From assembly GCF_025311495.1 (NCBI RefSeq), contig NZ_CP104398.1:1178001-1242000 (forward strand): DNA of 64,000 bases. Direction: 5' to 3'. The notes beneath the pieces are model-generated. The model searched no databases, was not told the DNA's origin, and worked only from the letters and a program-made list of their open reading frames with translations. A program made the position numbers and the translations under genes. Of this stretch, positions 37,981 through 46,320 are shown in pieces (position 1 is the stretch's first letter; each line of letters starts with the position of its first letter). Origin of the DNA: Limosilactobacillus oris (lineage in GTDB: Bacteria > Bacillota > Bacilli > Lactobacillales > Lactobacillaceae).

Positions 37981-39348
37981 CTAAGCAATCACGTGGTGTC
38001 GTGAGTAGGCAATGTAAATGACCCCGCCGAAAACCAGCCAAGCAATGTAGGCCAACCAGGCTTCTTTCGAAATTGTTATTAGCAGGGCTATACAAATCGT
38101 CATTGCCAACAGCGGAACTACCTTTCCACCCGGCACAACAAACGGCCTTGCTAAGTGCGGATACTGTTTCCTTAGCAAAATCACCATCAGAGAAACTAGA
38201 AAGAACACTATCAGCGAACCAACATTCGCTATTAATGCCAAGTAATGAAGGTCAAATTCTCCGGCAAGGGCAGCCGCTAAACAGCCGTTTAACAAGATGG
38301 CTCGGTTAGGACTACCACTGCGCTCATTGAGCTTCGACCAAGAAGCTGGCAGGAACCCGCCCCGGCTCATTGCCTTCATAATATTCGAGCCCGCATAGAT
38401 AAAGGCGTAAACGACCGCAATGATTCCTAAAATAGCTCCTGCTGAAACAACTTGAGCAACCAGCTTATGCCCACGAGTAATCAAAACATAGGACATCGCC
38501 TCTGAGACGGCCAGCTTTGGATACTTAACTACGCCCGTCATTACCAACCCCACAATTATATACAGTGTGGTCGAGATTACTAGCGAGTAAACGATTGCTC
38601 GCGGGATAGAGTGTTGGACATCCTGGGCGTCTTCTGCCGATGTTGCTAGCGCGTCAAAGCCGAGGAAGGAGAAAAAGACTGCTCCTGCACCAGTCATTAC
38701 TCCTTGGGCACCGTATGGGAAGTATGGCCGCCAATTAACTGGATTCACATCCCGAATACTAACCACAATGAAGAGTAATATCACAATTAATTTGACACAG
38801 ACCAGGCAGTCGTTAACAAACTTGCTCTGCCCAGTTCCTTGCATTAAGAGCAACGTAATCAGCAGCACCATTATCACTGCTGGTAAATTGACCAGTCCAC
38901 CGTTGCCCGCTGGTACGAGGAGGCTACTTGGCAGGTGAACATTCAGTTCATATAGGAAGGACTTAACATAGCCCGTCCACCCGTTAGCCACGGTCGCGGT
39001 TGTCGCGACATAGACCCCCAGTAAGGTCCAGCCAGTAAAGAAGGCAGGCAGCCGGCCAATTGAAACCCAAGTATAGATATACGCCCCACCAGAATTCGGG
39101 ATACTCGTTGTTAATTCCGCGTAGCACAAGCCAATCAAACAACTGGCCGTCGCGGCAATCAAGAAGGAGAGTGTCACGGCCGGGCCAGCATCCTGGGCAG
39201 CCACAATTCCTGTTAATACTAGGATTCCGGTCCCAATAATCGCCCCGACACCTAGAATCGTTAGATCAAACAGGCCGAGGGTTCGATCTTTTTCAGCCTT
39301 TGCTGCATTTTGCAGAACCAGGCTTGGCTCAATTCGGTGGCTACCCAA
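37981..39348 (-). CDS. APC-family amino acid permease (cationic/YfnA-like)
   Basis: 455 residues, about twelve to thirteen transmembrane segments. Starts LGLFDLTILGVGAIIGTGILVLTG, the APC substrate-binding helix, and has FFSFLGFDALATSAEDAQDVQHSIPRAI, typical of the CAT/YfnA branch. The only early start is TTG 39346-39348, overlapping the alanine dehydrogenase stop by eight bases, so translation is probably coupled; its ribosome site is weak. Alanine or another catabolised amino acid is the likely cargo by context. Confidence 0.87.
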   Translation of the reverse strand: MGSHRIEPSLVLQNAAKAEKDRTLGLFDLTILGVGAIIGTGILVLTGIVAAQDAGPAVTLSFLIAATASCLIGLCYAELTTSIPNSGGAYIYTWVSIGRLPAFFTGWTLLGVYVATTATVANGWTGYVKSFLYELNVHLPSSLLVPAGNGGLVNLPAVIMVLLITLLLMQGTGQSKFVNDCLVCVKLIVILLFIVVSIRDVNPVNWRPYFPYGAQGVMTGAGAVFFSFLGFDALATSAEDAQDVQHSIPRAIVYSLVISTTLYIIVGLVMTGVVKYPKLAVSEAMSYVLITRGHKLVAQVVSAGAILGIIAVVYAFIYAGSNIMKAMSRGGFLPASWSKLNERSGSPNRAILLNGCLAAALAGEFDLHYLALIANVGSLIVFFLVSLMVILLRKQYPHLARPFVVPGGKVVPLLAMTICIALLITISKEAWLAYIAWLVFGGVIYIAYSRHHVIA

Positions 39349-40453
39349 TTAAATCATCCAGGGGAGTATATGTTAACTTCAGGCTATCGGCCACCGCCTT
39401 AGAAGTTAGGTTCCCATCATATGTGTTGACGCCAGTTGCGATTTCGTGGTCACTTTTAGCAGCCGCCGCGATTCCCAGGTTGGCGATTTTCAGTGCCGGA
39501 CCGGTCGTCGCGCTGGTCAGTGCTTCCGTCGCAGTCTTTGGTACTGCTCCCGGAATGTTAGCAACCGTATAGTGAATTACCCCGTGCGAGACGTAAACCG
39601 GGTCGTCGTGAGTGGTAGCATGAGTAGTTGTTTCAAAGATCCCGCCCTGGTCGATTGGCACATCGACGATCACTGAACCATCTTCCATCTTGTCAATCGT
39701 TTCTGTCGTTACCAGGGTTGGCGCCTTCGCACCGGGAATCAAAACAGCCCCGATTGCCAGGTCAGCTTTTTCAACCGCCGCCGCGATATTATGTGGTGTC
39801 GACATCAAGGTCTGAACTTTACCGTCAAAAAGATTATCAATGTATTCTAGCCGGGATGCATTGATGTCTAAAATGGTTACCTGGGCCCCCAGCCCTACTG
39901 CAATCTTCGCAGCATTGAAGCCAACGGTTCCCGCACCGATCACGGTTACTTTTCCCCGGGCTACTCCGGTCGTTCCAGCCAGCAGACGTCCTTTTCCGCC
40001 ATGGGGTTCTTCTAAGAAGTGAGTTCCGACTTGGACCGACATCCGGCCAGCGATTTCACTCATTGGTGCTAACAGCGGAAGACCACCGTTGCGCCCGACC
40101 ATCGTTTCATAGGCAACTCCCACTACGCCTTTTTCTAGCATTGCCGCCGTTAATTGCGGATCAGCAGCTAAATGAAGGTAAGTATAGATAATCATTCCGG
40201 GACGGAAGTAGTGATATTCTGCTTCTAGCGGTTCCTTGACCTTGATTACCATCTCGGCCTGCCATGCTTCATCAGCTGAGCCAATTTGGGCTCCTACCGC
40301 GGTGTAATCTGCATCAGTAAAGCCGCTGCCAGTTCCAGCTTTATGTTCCACAATTACTTCGTGGCCTGCAGAAATCAGACTGGCGACCATGCTTGGTGTA
40401 GCACCGACACGTTCTTCTTGGTTCTTGATTTCCTTTGGAATACCGATTAACAT
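39341..40453 (-). CDS. ald: Alanine dehydrogenase
   Basis: 370 residues from ATG 40453 with GAAAGGAG upstream. Starts MLIGIPKEIKNQEERVGATP, the family signature with the active-site Lys/Arg; NAD fold GKVTVIGAGTVGFNAAKIAVGLGAQVTILD; then KAPTLVTTETIDKMEDGSVIVDV and QGGIFETT. Interconverts L-alanine and pyruvate plus ammonia with NAD(H). In an obligate heterofermenter it may regenerate NAD+ or let alanine serve as nitrogen source. Cotranscribed with the permease; two striking repeats lie upstream. Confidence 0.95.
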   Translation of the reverse strand: MLIGIPKEIKNQEERVGATPSMVASLISAGHEVIVEHKAGTGSGFTDADYTAVGAQIGSADEAWQAEMVIKVKEPLEAEYHYFRPGMIIYTYLHLAADPQLTAAMLEKGVVGVAYETMVGRNGGLPLLAPMSEIAGRMSVQVGTHFLEEPHGGKGRLLAGTTGVARGKVTVIGAGTVGFNAAKIAVGLGAQVTILDINASRLEYIDNLFDGKVQTLMSTPHNIAAAVEKADLAIGAVLIPGAKAPTLVTTETIDKMEDGSVIVDVPIDQGGIFETTTHATTHDDPVYVSHGVIHYTVANIPGAVPKTATEALTSATTGPALKIANLGIAAAAKSDHEIATGVNTYDGNLTSKAVADSLKLTYTPLDDLIG

Positions 40454-40521
40454 AACTAAGATGCTCCTTTCATTTGGCGCCTCCCTTATGCTCATATTTA
40501 AAATAATATAATTATCGTAGT

Positions 40522-40544
40522 TTCACAAGCCCGGTTTTTGTGAA
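40522..40544. promoter_or_regulatory. ald operator 1: TTCACAA-N9-TTGTGAA
   Basis: Perfect seven-base inverted arms, nine-base spacer GCCCGGTTT; 70-90 bases upstream of the start codon, next to the likely promoter. Confidence 0.65.
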
Positions 40545-40596
40545 GAACTAATATAAAAGCATTTTCCTACCTATTTAAATGTGTAACAGCACTTAT

Positions 40597-40619
40597 TTCA
40601 CAAACTAATGTCTTGTGAA
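40597..40619. promoter_or_regulatory. ald operator 2: TTCACAA-N9-TTGTGAA
   Basis: Identical arms to operator 1 with an unrelated spacer ACTAATGTC; the conserved arms against a changed spacer point to protein recognition. Centres are 75 bases apart. Confidence 0.65.
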
Positions 40620-40734
40620 TTTTCAGGTAGTTGCTGCGAGCTATTTTGCGCTTGTCATTCATTCACTAACAGGACAATTAACCACAATTCGTCTTAAAAT
40701 ATAACAGTTCTACCAAAATAATTCTTTATCAACA

Positions 40735-40822
40735 AACAGAGCGTGGGCCAGCTACCGCACCCTGTTACACTTTTACCTTTAAAATAGCGAAGAGGCTGAG
40801 GTTTTCCCCAGCCTCCTTTTAT
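40735..40822 (+). repeat. Dispersed intergenic hairpin repeat, copy 3 (partial)
   Basis: Shares CTGTTRCAYTTTTA-CTTTAAAA, then a GAGGCTG/CAGCCTC stem (40792-40815) and CTCCTTT-ATTTA with copy 1, but lacks most of the first stem. Serves as terminator for the reverse-strand gene ending at 40842. Confidence 0.55.
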
Positions 40823-40841
40823 TTAACGCTAGTTTTCTTTC

Positions 40842-41168
40842 CTACCGTCCGCCGACAATCTTGGCAGTCTCTTCTTCCAAGCGCGTAATCAATGCGTCGG
40901 CATTCTCCCGAAAATCCGCGATAAAGCTCGTCCCTTGGGGGGCAAGCTTACCGACTTGTTTTCCCATAATGTCTGTCACCGTCAAGTTATCACCGGCCCA
41001 GTGAACATCATCGTAATGTCCTTCCAAGGCTTCATCAAACAATGCTTGCAAAATGTCTTGGACGGCCTGGTGAATAACCTCGTCTTCACTGACCTGTTCA
41101 CCATGGAGGCGGCGCTGCGCCACCTGCATAACCACATCATCCATGCTTTGGGGGATTTCAACACTCAT
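40842..41168 (-). CDS. Unknown protein, 108 residues
   Basis: Not recognised. AAGGAAG precedes the ATG. Acidic, helix-rich (VVMQVAQRRLHGEQVSEDEVIHQAVQDILQALFDEAL), then WAGDNLTVTDIMGKQVGKL and a C-terminal helix. No cysteine, membrane segment or catalytic motif. Lies 15 bases after the 368-residue unknown gene on the same strand and so is probably its operon partner. Confidence 0.65.
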   Translation of the reverse strand: MSVEIPQSMDDVVMQVAQRRLHGEQVSEDEVIHQAVQDILQALFDEALEGHYDDVHWAGDNLTVTDIMGKQVGKLAPQGTSFIADFRENADALITRLEEETAKIVGGR

Positions 41169-41183
41169 TCGTTGACTTCCTTT

Positions 41184-42290
41184 CTATTTTCGCCGCTTCT
41201 TCCGCCGGGCTTTTTTGCTAAACTTAATGCCGCGCGGTGCCCGCCGTGGAGCTGGTGCCGCGGTCGAAGCTGCCTGCTGACGGGCTAAGCGTTGCTGGCG
41301 TTTTACCAATTGTTGGTGTTCGTACTCGCTCCAGGGGTTCAGGAGCGTGCGCATGAAGCCCGCTACTTCCGCGCGGTGATCGTCCATCCACTTCTCTGCT
41401 GTCTGCACGTCATCAGTGTCGATCCCGTTACTCCGAATAAAGGACAGCATTAACTGGGTTTCCCGCTCCTGCCGAGTTAAACTAGCCAGCATATCTTGTG
41501 ACGGCTGCATCTTCGCAATTGCCTTTAAGCCAATCCGGTACTGGTCCAGGTCAATTTGCTCCGTCCGCTTCAGGTAGTCAAACAGCGCCTGCGCGGTCGG
41601 GACAATGTTTTTGATCTGCTTCGGGGTGATTTCCGGGTCTAGCGGCATCATCATTCCCAGCACTTGCTGCAAGTCGTTGAATGCCCAACTGCCGGGGTAT
41701 TGATGAACTTCTTGCGCCATCAGCTGGATAAACTGGCTAACCAGGTACTGGCGACTAGCACCGTCTAGTAATTGATTTTGAAACTCTGGCGCCAGTGCAG
41801 CGGCTTCCCTTGCCTGCTTAATAAAAGCGGCCAGTTGTTCCTTTGACCACGGCGTAGCGGCTGCTTGGTCATCGTTATTTTCTGCCGGCTGGGACGGCGT
41901 GGCAGTTGCTTGAACGTCCTGCGTCCCGTGTAATTGTGCCCAAGTCTGGTGGGCCTTCCGGCAGGCGTTCATATTAACCCGCTGGTCATCGATTACCTGA
42001 ATCAGCTCCTGGTAGTTTGCCGGCTTAATGAAAGCGACATACGCCTTTAACACGGGCGCCACGGCAATCCCAAACTGGTTGGTCAGCGCGGGATCAGCGA
42101 TAAAGTCACCCACCATTACTTCTTTGACCGCCTGGGGAGTCCACGCGGTGTCGGCCAGGTGCTGTTCCTCCAACATATGCTGAGTAAAGCGGGTCAAGAT
42201 ATCTTGCGCGTGCTTTTGCTGGTTAGCAGATAGCTGATGATACGTGGACGAAGCAAGGAACTCTTTAACCTTTCCTTCTCGTTCGTTCAT
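41184..42290 (-). CDS. Unknown protein, 368 residues, strongly basic C-terminal tail
   Basis: Not recognised. GGAGGAG precedes the ATG. Helix-rich N-terminal region (about 1-120), a Pro/Ala/Gln-rich linker (ATATPSQPAENNDDQAAATP, about 128-147), a second helical domain to about 310, and a tail from 325 on that is extremely rich in Arg/Lys and Ala (ending KFSKKARRKKRRK). The tail suggests nucleic-acid or ribosome contact. Divergent from greA, so a link with transcription or RNA is tempting but unproven. Confidence 0.65.
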   Translation of the reverse strand: MNEREGKVKEFLASSTYHQLSANQQKHAQDILTRFTQHMLEEQHLADTAWTPQAVKEVMVGDFIADPALTNQFGIAVAPVLKAYVAFIKPANYQELIQVIDDQRVNMNACRKAHQTWAQLHGTQDVQATATPSQPAENNDDQAAATPWSKEQLAAFIKQAREAAALAPEFQNQLLDGASRQYLVSQFIQLMAQEVHQYPGSWAFNDLQQVLGMMMPLDPEITPKQIKNIVPTAQALFDYLKRTEQIDLDQYRIGLKAIAKMQPSQDMLASLTRQERETQLMLSFIRSNGIDTDDVQTAEKWMDDHRAEVAGFMRTLLNPWSEYEHQQLVKRQQRLARQQAASTAAPAPRRAPRGIKFSKKARRKKRRK

Positions 42291-42374
42291 TCTTCACTAC
42301 TCCTCCGTCATAAATTGAATTTTCCTTTCTATCATATCATAATTAAAAAATAAAGAAGTAGCGGGGGAAGTCAA

Positions 42375-42872
42375 ATGCAGAAAAAGAAGATTCAAGAAGC
42401 AATGAAACACGTTTATTTTCAAAAGATGACGAAGGCGGGCTACCAGGAAATTGAAGATGAGATTGCCCGCCTACAGGCCCAGCGGCCCGCTAAAATTGAG
42501 CAGCTAAAGGCGGCACGTGCCCTTGGCGACCTTTCAGAAAACACGGAGTACAGTACGGCCAAGCGGGAACTGCGGCACCTGGAGAGCCGGCTCCGCTACC
42601 TCAACAAGCAGCTCCAGTATTCGGAGATTATTGCACCGACCGACGCCAGTACGGTTGACCTGGGTACGCGAGTGACGATCCGGTTTGAAGATGATCACGA
42701 CGTGGTCACCTACCAAATCGTCGGCAAGCAAGAAGCTGACCTGGCAAAACAAAAAGTCGCTTTCGACTCCCCGCTTGGCCAAGCACTAATGCACCAGGCC
42801 GCAGGAACTAGGGTCACAGTCCAGGCACCACAAGCAACTTACCAGGTTACCATCATTAAGATTGAACTGTAA
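42375..42872 (+). CDS. greA: Transcript cleavage factor GreA
   Basis: 165 residues. Coiled-coil N-terminal domain with the tip acidic motif GDLSENTEY (residues 51-59) that enters the RNA polymerase channel, then the globular FKBP-like C-terminal domain (VDLGTRVTIRF, FDSPLGQALMHQAAG). Rescues backtracked polymerase. GGGGGAAG precedes ATG 42375; the first 17 residues are extra versus usual GreA, so a start at Met10 or Met18 is possible. Lactobacilli often have two gre paralogues. Confidence 0.88.
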   Translation: MQKKKIQEAMKHVYFQKMTKAGYQEIEDEIARLQAQRPAKIEQLKAARALGDLSENTEYSTAKRELRHLESRLRYLNKQLQYSEIIAPTDASTVDLGTRVTIRFEDDHDVVTYQIVGKQEADLAKQKVAFDSPLGQALMHQAAGTRVTVQAPQATYQVTIIKIEL

Positions 42873-42925
42873 AAAACCTCTGCTAACTATGTGAACCTTA
42901 CACATTAAGTTAACAGAGGTTTTAT
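42872..42925. terminator. Terminator greA / amylase
   Basis: AAACCTCTG (42874-42882)/CAGAGGTTT (42914-42922) with inner TAACT/AGTTA pairing. Confidence 0.85.
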
Positions 42926-42943
42926 CATCCTCGCGGCTGGTGC

Positions 42944-44710
42944 CTATTCGACTGTAATCATAAAGCCAGCTGGGGCTAGTTGCTGCTCATGAACCCCCTG
43001 GCTCAAAAGCACCCGACCCTTAGCTGTGACAGCAACTGGTGCGTTCGTGGTGTTGAAAAGTCCCGTCAGCACTTGATCGGCGTCCTTTCGACAAACTCCG
43101 ACCAAACCGTTTGGCAAAACCCGAAAGGCAATTGTCCCGCCCGCAAGCAGGTGAGCATAATCTTTGCGCAAGGCAACGAGCTTCTTAAAGTCCGCAAACA
43201 TTTCCTGGGCCGTCGCATCCGGCTTCCAGTTCATTGGCTTCCGGCAGTCGGGGTCGTTTTCGCCGTCCATCCCATACTCGGTCCCGTAATAAATCGACGG
43301 CGTCCCGGGTTGCAAGAAAGTAAAGGCAAAGGTCTGCTTAACCAGGTCGCGGTTATCGTGGGCCAGGGTCATAATTCTGGCCGTGTCATGGGAATCGAGG
43401 ACGTTAAACATCATCTGGTTCGTCTGGTCACGGTACTTCATTAGCTGGTTGCTGAGTTGGTCAACCAGCTGGTCCGCCCGGAGCCGATGGTTGATGAAGT
43501 GGTCCAAAATCGCGCCAGTATAACTGTAATTCATAACCCCGCTGAACTCATCCCCGTTCAGCCAAGCCTGCGAAGTGTGCCAAATTTCACCCAAGATGTA
43601 GAAGTCCGGCTTGAGGGCCGTGGTCTCCTGGTAGAAGCTCTTCCAGAAGTGGTGGTCAATTTCATTCGCCACATCTAGCCGCCAGGCATCAATATCAAAC
43701 TCTTTGATCCAGTATTTCGCAATCCCTAACAGGTACTCCTGCACCTCTGGGTTGGCGGTATTGAGTTTCGGCATGTGGGGATTGTAGTCAAAAGTATCGT
43801 AGCTGGCGTCGGGCGTAAATTCAAAGTTTTTCGTCGGCGTATAGGTTGCTGGAAATTGATTTACGTGGAACCAACCGGCGTACTTTGAGTTCTGGCCATT
43901 CTTGAGGACATCCTGCCACTGCGGCGACTTATCCCCAATGTGGTTAAAGACCGCGTCAAGCATCACCTTAATCCCCCGCTTGTGGGCCTGGTTAACCACT
44001 TTCTTAAACAGTGCGGCATCGCCAAAATGGGGGTCGATCTGGTAGTAGTCTTCGGTATCGTACTTATGATTAGACGGCGCTTTAAACAGCGGGTTAAAGT
44101 AAATCCCGTTGACCCCCAGTTCTTGCAGGTGGTCGAGGTGGTCCAGAACCCCCTGCAAGTCACCACCGTAGAAGTCCTGGCGCTCCGGATGGTCACTGGC
44201 ATTCCACGCCTTGGTCCCGACCGGATCGTTAGTTTGATCCCCATTGGCAAACCGTTCCGGGAAGATCTGGTACCAAACCGTGTTTTTCACCCATTCTGGG
44301 GCATGGAACATATCGATCTCCTGGAAGAACGGCATCCGAAAGTAGGTGTTTAACTCATCCAATGCGGCGTGGTCGTCCGGTTGGATATAGCCGCGATCGG
44401 TATAAACTGTCCGCGTCCCGTCAGCACCCGTAATGTCAAAGGCATACGCCAACCGTTTCTTGGGTTCAGTCACCGCCAGCTGCCAGTAATCATACAGGTC
44501 ATCTGATAAGATCTTCTTCATCGGCGTCGGCGTTAGGTAAAATGGCGGCTTGATCCCAGCCAGACTGCGGAGGCTATAAGGGTCACCGTGCATCAGCCCC
44601 ACGGTTTTGACATCGTTTTTGGCCGTGCGGAGGCGAATGTGCATCGTCTGTGGGTCATAGAGGTAGGCCATTTCGCTTTCCGGCCGGTGGTAGATAGCAG
44701 CGAAATTCAT
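42944..44710 (-). CDS. GH13_20 alpha-glycosidase (maltogenic amylase/neopullulanase)
   Basis: 588 residues; N-terminal beta domain (about 1-130), (beta/alpha)8 barrel and C-terminal beta domain. No signal peptide, so intracellular. Seen: DAVFNHIG, nucleophile Asp346 in WRLDVANE, acid Glu375 in GEIWH, Asp442 in LDSHDT. Members degrade maltodextrins and cyclodextrins, mainly to maltose and glucose. ATG overlaps the permease stop by one base (TAATG), so it is the second gene of the maltodextrin operon. Confidence 0.92.
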   Translation of the reverse strand: MNFAAIYHRPESEMAYLYDPQTMHIRLRTAKNDVKTVGLMHGDPYSLRSLAGIKPPFYLTPTPMKKILSDDLYDYWQLAVTEPKKRLAYAFDITGADGTRTVYTDRGYIQPDDHAALDELNTYFRMPFFQEIDMFHAPEWVKNTVWYQIFPERFANGDQTNDPVGTKAWNASDHPERQDFYGGDLQGVLDHLDHLQELGVNGIYFNPLFKAPSNHKYDTEDYYQIDPHFGDAALFKKVVNQAHKRGIKVMLDAVFNHIGDKSPQWQDVLKNGQNSKYAGWFHVNQFPATYTPTKNFEFTPDASYDTFDYNPHMPKLNTANPEVQEYLLGIAKYWIKEFDIDAWRLDVANEIDHHFWKSFYQETTALKPDFYILGEIWHTSQAWLNGDEFSGVMNYSYTGAILDHFINHRLRADQLVDQLSNQLMKYRDQTNQMMFNVLDSHDTARIMTLAHDNRDLVKQTFAFTFLQPGTPSIYYGTEYGMDGENDPDCRKPMNWKPDATAQEMFADFKKLVALRKDYAHLLAGGTIAFRVLPNGLVGVCRKDADQVLTGLFNTTNAPVAVTAKGRVLLSQGVHEQQLAPAGFMITVE

Positions 44711-46056
44711 TAGTCAATATCCCCCTTTTCGACCGAGGTTTCCTTGACAACGTAAACCGCAAACGCACCGATCAGGGCTAATACAGCGGCAACGGCCAGC
44801 ATATATGGCATATAGTTGCCGAGCAGCGGGTAAAGGGCAAAGGAGCAAACAGAAGCTACAATCTGTGGGAAGCAGATCCAGCAGTTGAATAATCCCATGT
44901 AGGTACCATCGTGTTTACCGTCCAGGGCATTGGTCAGAATAGTAAATGGAATCGAGTTGATGGTAACCCAGCACATCCCGATGCCGATAAAGGCAACAAA
45001 GGACAAGAACTTAGTAGGCGCAACGGACAGGCCCCAGAAGCCCAGCGCCCCTAAAAGCATCCCGAAAGCATAAGCCGGCTTCCGAATCTTATCGTTTAGT
45101 TTTTGCAAAACCAGACCATAAATGATGGCAACCCCGACCTCAACGGCAGATAGAACACCAAACCAGTTACCGGCCGCCTGATAAGCCGCACTAGTAGCAT
45201 CTGTGGTGTGCCAAATGTTTTGGGCAACCGTCCCGGTACCATAGGTCCACAAGTATTGGAAACCAGTCCAGGAGAAAAATTCAACAATGCCCAGCGTCCA
45301 GAAAACCTTTGGCGCGCGCTTAATAATCGTGAAGAAGTTTTCGCTAATGTCAGAGTTTTCGTCTAAACCGTGGTATTTAGCATAAGTTGCCGGGTCGTAT
45401 TCATCAACCTTCCAAATGGTAAACACGGACGAAACAACCAGGATTGCAGCACCGAGGTAGAATGACCACTTGACTGATTCTGGCAACTCACCCTTGGCAG
45501 CGATATTTTTAACCCCGATCCAGGTCAGGAAGAATGGGAAGAGGTCGGCAGCCACAGAACCGATGTTTCCCCAAATCGTCTGCCATGACCATGCCTGGTC
45601 CTTTTGTTCATCGTTTACCATGTCGGAAATCATCATCTTAAATGGTTGCATCGACATGTTAGAGGACAGGTCCATAAACAGGATCGCAACGGCACCAAAC
45701 CAGAGTGCGGTCGAAGTCTTAAAGCCAAATGAACCAGAGTTTGGCAATAGGCACATCACAATAACGGCCACAACTGTCCCTAAAATCAGGTACGGCAGCC
45801 GCCGACCAATCTTCGGGATCCAGGTCCGGTCGGAGAAGTAGCCGACCAGCGGCTGAACTATCATTCCGGCAAGGGGCGGCAAGATGAAGAACCAGCCTAG
45901 TTTGGTTGGATCAGCGCCCAGTGTCTGGAAAATCCGTCCCATATTGGCGCTCTGCAAGGCAAAGGCCATTGAAGTTCCGAGGTTCCCAAACGTCATCAGC
46001 ATTAATACTGAAAACGCCAGGGATGGTAAGTGTTTGTTTAGCTTTTTCTCGCTCAT
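44710..46056 (-). CDS. MFS maltose/maltodextrin permease (SLC45-like)
   Basis: 448 residues, twelve transmembrane segments; GWFFILPPLAGMIVQPLVGYFSDRTWIPKIGRRLPYL has the SLC45-type loop RxGRRxPY. Such lactobacillus carriers import maltose or short dextrins and pair with intracellular GH13 enzymes or maltose phosphorylase. First gene of the operon. GGGGGT precedes the ATG. The promoter carries a LacI-type operator and a cre. Confidence 0.88.
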   Translation of the reverse strand: MSEKKLNKHLPSLAFSVLMLMTFGNLGTSMAFALQSANMGRIFQTLGADPTKLGWFFILPPLAGMIVQPLVGYFSDRTWIPKIGRRLPYLILGTVVAVIVMCLLPNSGSFGFKTSTALWFGAVAILFMDLSSNMSMQPFKMMISDMVNDEQKDQAWSWQTIWGNIGSVAADLFPFFLTWIGVKNIAAKGELPESVKWSFYLGAAILVVSSVFTIWKVDEYDPATYAKYHGLDENSDISENFFTIIKRAPKVFWTLGIVEFFSWTGFQYLWTYGTGTVAQNIWHTTDATSAAYQAAGNWFGVLSAVEVGVAIIYGLVLQKLNDKIRKPAYAFGMLLGALGFWGLSVAPTKFLSFVAFIGIGMCWVTINSIPFTILTNALDGKHDGTYMGLFNCWICFPQIVASVCSFALYPLLGNYMPYMLAVAAVLALIGAFAVYVVKETSVEKGDID

Positions 46057-46086
46057 ACTAGTAGTACCCCCATCAGCAATATATAA

Positions 46087-46100
46087 TGATTACGCTTACA
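46087..46100 (-). promoter_or_regulatory. cre site of maltodextrin operon
   Basis: TGATTACGCTTACA matches the CcpA consensus; it sits directly downstream of the -10 box. Confidence 0.65.
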
Positions 46101-46128
46101 TAATACAACTGTTTGATTGTTTGTGCAA
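46100..46128 (-). promoter_or_regulatory. Promoter of maltodextrin operon
   Basis: Reverse-strand TTGCAC (46123-46128) and TATTAT (46100-46105), 17-base spacer. Confidence 0.7.
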
Positions 46129-46139
46129 CCGCTTGCACA
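46122..46139. promoter_or_regulatory. LacI-type operator (MalR-like)
   Basis: TGTGCAACCGCTTGCACA: near-perfect palindrome with central CG, as LacI-family MalR sites have. It covers the -35 box. No malR gene is in the window. Confidence 0.65.
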
Positions 46140-46266
46140 TTTTTATTCCGTGATGGGTTATTTTTAAAAGTCATGGTCGCTTTGGCGTTGCTAACCCTTT
46201 CTAAAATATTTATTTTTTTAAGCAGCAAGGGCCCGCCCATGCTCTGGTTCTCTGTTTAAAAATCAG

Positions 46267-46310
46267 GCACCGAACCATGCTTGGCCAAGCATAGTTCGGT
46301 GCTCCACTGA
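46267..46310 (-). terminator. Terminator after D-2-hydroxyacid dehydrogenase
   Basis: Long hairpin GCACCGAAC-ATGCTTG/CAAGCAT-GTTCGGTGC (46267-46302); on the reverse strand it is followed by TGATTTTT. The remaining gap 46141-46260 holds nothing recognised. Confidence 0.75.
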
Positions 46311-46320
46311 TTATCCAATT

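Larger units (their letters stand above)
40454..40841. other. Regulatory gap upstream of ald
   Basis: Holds two TTCACAA-N9-TTGTGAA sites, an AT-rich stretch near 40500-40515 that probably includes the ald -10 box, and copy 3 of the dispersed repeat. No gene found. Confidence 0.6.

Noticed and set aside
40522-40619. CRP/FNR-type site upstream of ald
   Set aside because: CRP sites are TGTGA-N6-TCACA and FNR sites TTGAT-N4-ATCAA; here the half-sites are in the reverse order with longer spacing.
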